Source of the DNA: Alphaproteobacteria bacterium | GTDB lineage: Bacteria > Pseudomonadota > Alphaproteobacteria > Acetobacterales > Acetobacteraceae | Direction of reading: 5' to 3' | NCBI GenBank assembly: GCA_016869735.1 | Contig: VGDL01000035.1 | Location: 1 to 35,103 of the forward strand | Length of the DNA stretch: 35,103 nt | Part shown: in pieces, positions 32,733 to 35,103 of the stretch | Numbering within the stretch: position 1 is the stretch's first letter | Layout of the letters: each line of letters starts with the position of its first letter | The notes under the pieces: generated by a model | Database searches by the model: none | What the model was told of the DNA's origin: nothing | What the model saw: the letters and a program-made list of their open reading frames with translations, nothing else | Position numbers and translations under genes: made by a program

Positions 32733-32753
32733 GGGGGCTTTGGCCCCCTTTTT
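32733..32753 (+). terminator. Rho-independent terminator of rpmJ
   Basis: GGGGGC (32733-32738) and GCCCCC (32743-32748) form a perfect six-bp stem with loop TTTG, followed by five T. It lies 42 bases after the rpmJ stop. On the opposite strand no T-run follows, so it does not serve ndh. Confidence 0.85.
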
Positions 32754-32795
32754 GTGTTTTAAGGACGGATTGCCGCCCTCAGCGTCCCCGCTGCT

Positions 32796-34136
32796 TCAAT
32801 GCAGCTTCACCTGCGGCTGCCCGCGATCCGCCACAAGACCGACCAGCGTTTTCCATAACACTGGTGCATGCCCATGCAGTGCGGTCTGGTGCATTTTGTA
32901 CAAAGACCGATACATCATCCGCGCAAAATAGCCTTCAATGAACATGCTGCGCCCCACCAGAAAGCCCATCAGGCTGCCAACGGTTGAGTATTTGCCAAGC
33001 GAAACGAGAGATCCAAAATCACGATAGACAAAGGGCTCCACCGCAAGCCCTTTCATGCGACGTTCAATTTGCCGGTAGAGGTGTGTGGCTTGCTGATGCG
33101 CGGCCTGGGCGCGGGGCGGCAGGTTGCCCTTGCCATCGGGGCGCGGGCAGGCCGCGCAATCACCGAGTGCGAAAATATCCGGATCGCGCGTGGTTTGCAG
33201 CGTGGGCAGCACTACAAGCTGATCCGTGGCGGTGGTTTCAAGCCCGCCAATATTACGCAGTACCGGCGGGCCCTTCACGCCGGCAGCCCAGACCACAAGC
33301 TCCCCGGGGATGAGGGCGCCATCGGCCAGCACCACCCCATCGGCACGCACTTCGGCCACGCGGCGGCCGGCCAGCACTTCCACACCCAAATCTTCCAGGA
33401 GCTTCATGGTGGCGGCCGAGATGCGTTCGGGCAATGCGGGCAGGATGCGAGGCGCTGCTTCAATCAGGCGAATGCGTACGTCGCGCGCCGGGTCAATCTT
33501 ATCAAGGCCATAGGCCACAACGGCGCGCAGGGTCCGGTGGAGTTCGGCGGCCAGTTCGGTGCCGGTCGCACCCGCGCCGATGATCGCGACATGAAGCTGC
33601 CCGGGGCGCACCGGTTCCGATTGGCTATTGGCGCGGAGGCAGGCATTGACCAGGCGGCGATGAAAGCGGCTGGCTTGCGCCACATTTTCCAGCGGCACCG
33701 CATGTTCCGCCGCCCCAGGTGTGCCGAAATCATTGGTAACACTGCCGATGCAGACCACCAGCGTGTCATAGGGCACGCGGCTTGGGGGCGTAACCTGACG
33801 GTCTTCATCGTCAATAGTGGCACCAACCAGGACTTCGCGCGCCTCCCGGTCAATGCCGACCATTGGTCCGAAGCGGTAAGTGAAATGGTGGTTATGGGCT
33901 TGGCGGAGATAATGCAGCTCATGCCGGTCTCGATCCAGGCTGCCGGCGGCAACGGCATGGAGTAAGGGCTTCCATAAATGGGTTCGGGCGCGTTCAACCA
34001 GCGTGACCTCAGCTGCACCGCCACGAGCGTAGCGGTGGCCCAGTTGGGTGACGAGTTCCAGCCCTCCAGCCCCACCCCCGACCACGACAATGCGATGGGG
34101 CACCGTGGCGGATTCGCTGCGACTCATGACGTTCAT
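32796..34136 (-). CDS. ndh: Type II NADH:quinone oxidoreductase (NDH-2)
   Basis: A single-subunit, non-proton-pumping NADH dehydrogenase that feeds electrons to quinone at the inner face of the membrane. There are two nucleotide folds: FAD-binding RIVVVGGGAGGLELV near the N-terminus and NADH-binding HVAIIGAGATGTELAAELH (about 180), with the FAD-closing motif FALGDCAACPR (about 320). The C-terminal region (FGSLVSLGKYSTVGSLMGF, FIEGYFARMMYRSLY) is the usual amphipathic membrane anchor of this family. The N-terminus is uncertain: ATGs at 34136 and 34127 and a GTG at 34154 are in frame, and none has a strong ribosome binding site. Length is about 446 residues. A relative such as a sulfide:quinone reductase is less likely because the redox cysteines are absent. 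Confidence 0.9.
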   Translation of the reverse strand: MNVMSRSESATVPHRIVVVGGGAGGLELVTQLGHRYARGGAAEVTLVERARTHLWKPLLHAVAAGSLDRDRHELHYLRQAHNHHFTYRFGPMVGIDREAREVLVGATIDDEDRQVTPPSRVPYDTLVVCIGSVTNDFGTPGAAEHAVPLENVAQASRFHRRLVNACLRANSQSEPVRPGQLHVAIIGAGATGTELAAELHRTLRAVVAYGLDKIDPARDVRIRLIEAAPRILPALPERISAATMKLLEDLGVEVLAGRRVAEVRADGVVLADGALIPGELVVWAAGVKGPPVLRNIGGLETTATDQLVVLPTLQTTRDPDIFALGDCAACPRPDGKGNLPPRAQAAHQQATHLYRQIERRMKGLAVEPFVYRDFGSLVSLGKYSTVGSLMGFLVGRSMFIEGYFARMMYRSLYKMHQTALHGHAPVLWKTLVGLVADRGQPQVKLH

Positions 34137-34262
34137 TCCGGTATCTGGAGCCACTCGTCAGTTACCCAAGGCAATAAATTGAAGCCCGCATCTTCTGGTA
34201 ACCACGGATAGGGTCTGCGCGTCTTACTCGACCCAGAGGAGGTCAAACGATTTTCTCAAACC

Positions 34263-34664
34263 CTATGGGCTTGCCCTGAGTGGCGGAAAAACCAGCGCCG
34301 GAGGGAACTTCTTCCTTCGGGGGGGAGAGGGGCTACCAGGCCGAGCCGCGCTGGGGCCATCACCGGCTATTCTCAAGGCCGGAATATCTGACGGCAAATC
34401 GGCCCCAAAAAGTATGGATGCACGATAGGCCTCAATTTCACGATTGGTTGGAAGGGAGGCTGCCAACCGGCCGGCGGCATCACGGAATTCAATGACCACC
34501 ATGCCAAGGTCACGATCAAGCCGAAGCCGCGGGTTGGGCGGCCCAACCTCAGGCGCACCAGCCACAGAGGAAGAACCCACGACATCCCTACCAGCACCCA
34601 AAGGCGTAACACGCCGGAGAGAGTCCTGCGGGGGGGTCTGACGAATTGCTACATCTGGAGACAT
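34263..34664 (-). CDS. Small hypothetical protein with FlaG-like segment
   Basis: A 133-residue protein with a low-complexity N-terminus (1-45), a central segment LRLDRDLGMVVIEFRDAAGRLAASLPTNREIEAYR (about 47-81) and a Pro/Arg-rich tail. The centre resembles the beta-strand pair of FlaG proteins, where a partner strand is followed by an IP or LP motif; FlaG influences flagellar filament length. The likeness is partial, so the name is tentative. A near-consensus promoter stands just upstream (34690-34718), which supports a real gene despite its unusual composition. No flagellar gene is otherwise visible; the neighbour on the upstream side is the IS element. Confidence 0.55.
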   Translation of the reverse strand: MSPDVAIRQTPPQDSLRRVTPLGAGRDVVGSSSVAGAPEVGPPNPRLRLDRDLGMVVIEFRDAAGRLAASLPTNREIEAYRASILFGADLPSDIPALRIAGDGPSAARPGSPSPPRRKKFPPALVFPPLRASP

Positions 34665-34905
34665 AAAACACTTGACCTATCCAATCTTTCTTATCGCAAA
34701 TTTATGAGATAATGTCAACAAAATTATGAACTGCACCAAGGAAGTCGAGAATAGACAGGTAAAAACTGCGATCCCTCTTCATGCAGCCGACATGAAAGGT
34801 CTTCAATATATTGATTTAATTAGAATCTTATCCTCAACGCGTTCGTATCCGTGCAGCCGGAGACGGCTTAAGCGATCAATCCAATACAACCGCGCGTTAC
34901 CCCTC
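34665..34905. other. AT-rich spacer between the FlaG-like gene and the IS element
   Basis: These 241 bases are much richer in A and T than the surrounding genes. They hold the minus-strand promoter at 34690-34718. On the plus strand an open frame starts at 34726 (MNCTKEVENRQVK...) and runs straight into the IS end at 34906; it could be the head of a disrupted gene, but I see no family resemblance and no clear ribosome binding site. Confidence 0.4.
34690..34718 (-). promoter_or_regulatory. Strong predicted promoter of the FlaG-like gene
   Basis: Read on the minus strand, TTGACA (34718-34713) and GATAAG (34695-34690) are separated by 17 bases. The -35 box is a full consensus match and the -10 matches 4/6. 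The start site would fall about 18 bases before the ATG at 34664. Confidence 0.6.
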
Positions 34906-35103
34906 TGGACTTGCCCCTATCAAACCGGACACTCGGCTTGGTTGGATAACTTGCTTGCTATGAACTCACGTGGCGAGCGCATGCGCAAGCCCGAATGCGG
35001 GTGGATGTTATTGTAATCCTCGAACCATGCTGGCAGCTGCTGGAGGACCGAGATGGCGTCTGGCCTTGGGTTCACGCGGGCATAGTCACGTTTCAGGGTT
35101 TTG
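34906..35103 (-). mobile_element. Terminal part of an IS3-family (IS2-like group) insertion sequence, running off the window
   Basis: The element appears to start at 34906 with TGGACTTGCCCC, then CCGGACA at 34925-34931. This is like the IS2-group terminal repeat (TAGACTGGCCCC... as I recall it). The transposase reading frame ends 14 bases inside. Only one end is in the window, so the inverted-repeat partner and target duplication cannot be checked. Confidence 0.75.
34920..35103 (-). CDS. IS3-family transposase OrfB, C-terminal fragment
   Basis: The minus strand from the right edge encodes 60 residues to a TGA at 34920-34922. The sequence contains LKRDYARVNPRPDA, LPAWFEDYNNIHPHSGL and RMRSPREFIA, the very conserved end of the DDE integrase domain of IS3-family (IS2-like) transposases. 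The catalytic glutamate of DDE should lie just beyond the window edge, in the part usually reading NSFVKTLKRD-like. The frame is intact in the visible part; whether the whole gene is functional cannot be judged here. Confidence 0.88.
   Translation of the reverse strand, partial: KTLKRDYARVNPRPDAISVLQQLPAWFEDYNNIHPHSGLRMRSPREFIASKLSNQAECPV

Noticed and set aside
1-35103. CRISPR array, phage genes, tRNA or rRNA genes, toxin-antitoxin pair
   Set aside because: No regular direct repeats, structural phage proteins, cloverleaf-like sequences or paired small genes were recognised on reading both strands by eye; a tRNA scan would settle the tRNA point.

Overview
The window looks like chromosomal DNA of an alphaproteobacterium, most likely of the Acetobacteraceae (Roseomonas-like) type. 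The reasons are a fairly GC-rich, densely packed sequence, an alphaproteobacterial-style 41-residue ribosomal protein L36, the neighbourhood of NADP-malic enzyme, mutS and glnD, and many solute-binding proteins of the Bug (tripartite tricarboxylate transporter) and oligopeptide families. The genus is an inference. I see no phage genes, CRISPR array, toxin-antitoxin pair or tRNA. The only mobile DNA is the end of an IS3-family element at the right edge.

Layout. 1-304: no gene seen. 305-8273: catabolic and transport genes: an enolase-superfamily enzyme divergent from a Bug receptor, branched-chain aminotransferase (ilvE), an Asp/Glu/hydantoin racemase-like protein, and a peptide-type ABC transporter made of one binding protein and two permeases without ATPases. 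8276-14060 (minus): mutS, glnD and a DUF962/Mpo1-like membrane protein, overlapping by 4 bases at each junction. 14170-19987 (plus): a second peptide-type binding protein, malic enzyme, a MidA/NDUFAF7-like methyltransferase and the laccase-fold protein PgeF. 19988-20436: a gap with an AT-rich, promoter-like end and a perfect palindrome. 20437-22041: a two-gene flavocytochrome c sulfide dehydrogenase module (fccA monoheme cytochrome, fccB flavoprotein). 22186-24618 (minus): amidase followed by a second Bug receptor. 24678-25313: PaiB-like flavin-binding protein. 25323-27117 (minus): dsbB, coq7 and a small exported protein, again with 4-base overlaps. 27207-29492: glutathione S-transferase, cupin and FAD amino-acid dehydrogenase. 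29569-32498: oxyR, a TerB/DUF533-like protein and an acyl-CoA dehydrogenase-like protein. 32565-32690: rpmJ with its own promoter and terminator. 32796-34136 (minus): type II NADH dehydrogenase. 34263-34664 (minus): a FlaG-like small protein with a strong promoter. 34906 to the edge: IS3-family element.

How the genes may work together. Twice an enzyme gene sits beside an orphan Bug receptor (enolase-family enzyme; amidase), which suggests uptake and conversion of organic acids or amides, with the membrane parts encoded elsewhere. Several genes touch the quinone pool and periplasmic redox: Coq7 (ubiquinone synthesis), DsbB (reduces quinone), NDH-2, and FccAB (passes sulfide electrons to cytochrome c). 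OxyR, the glutathione transferase and PaiB fit a general oxidative and metabolic housekeeping setting.

I did not find a clear new multigene system. The points most worth following are two enzymes lacking a canonical catalytic residue (acyl-CoA dehydrogenase-like G367; racemase-like G188), an enolase-family enzyme with an altered active site, a compact fcc module with a candidate operator, a 12-bp intercistronic stem-loop in the ABC operon, and the IS insertion at the right edge.
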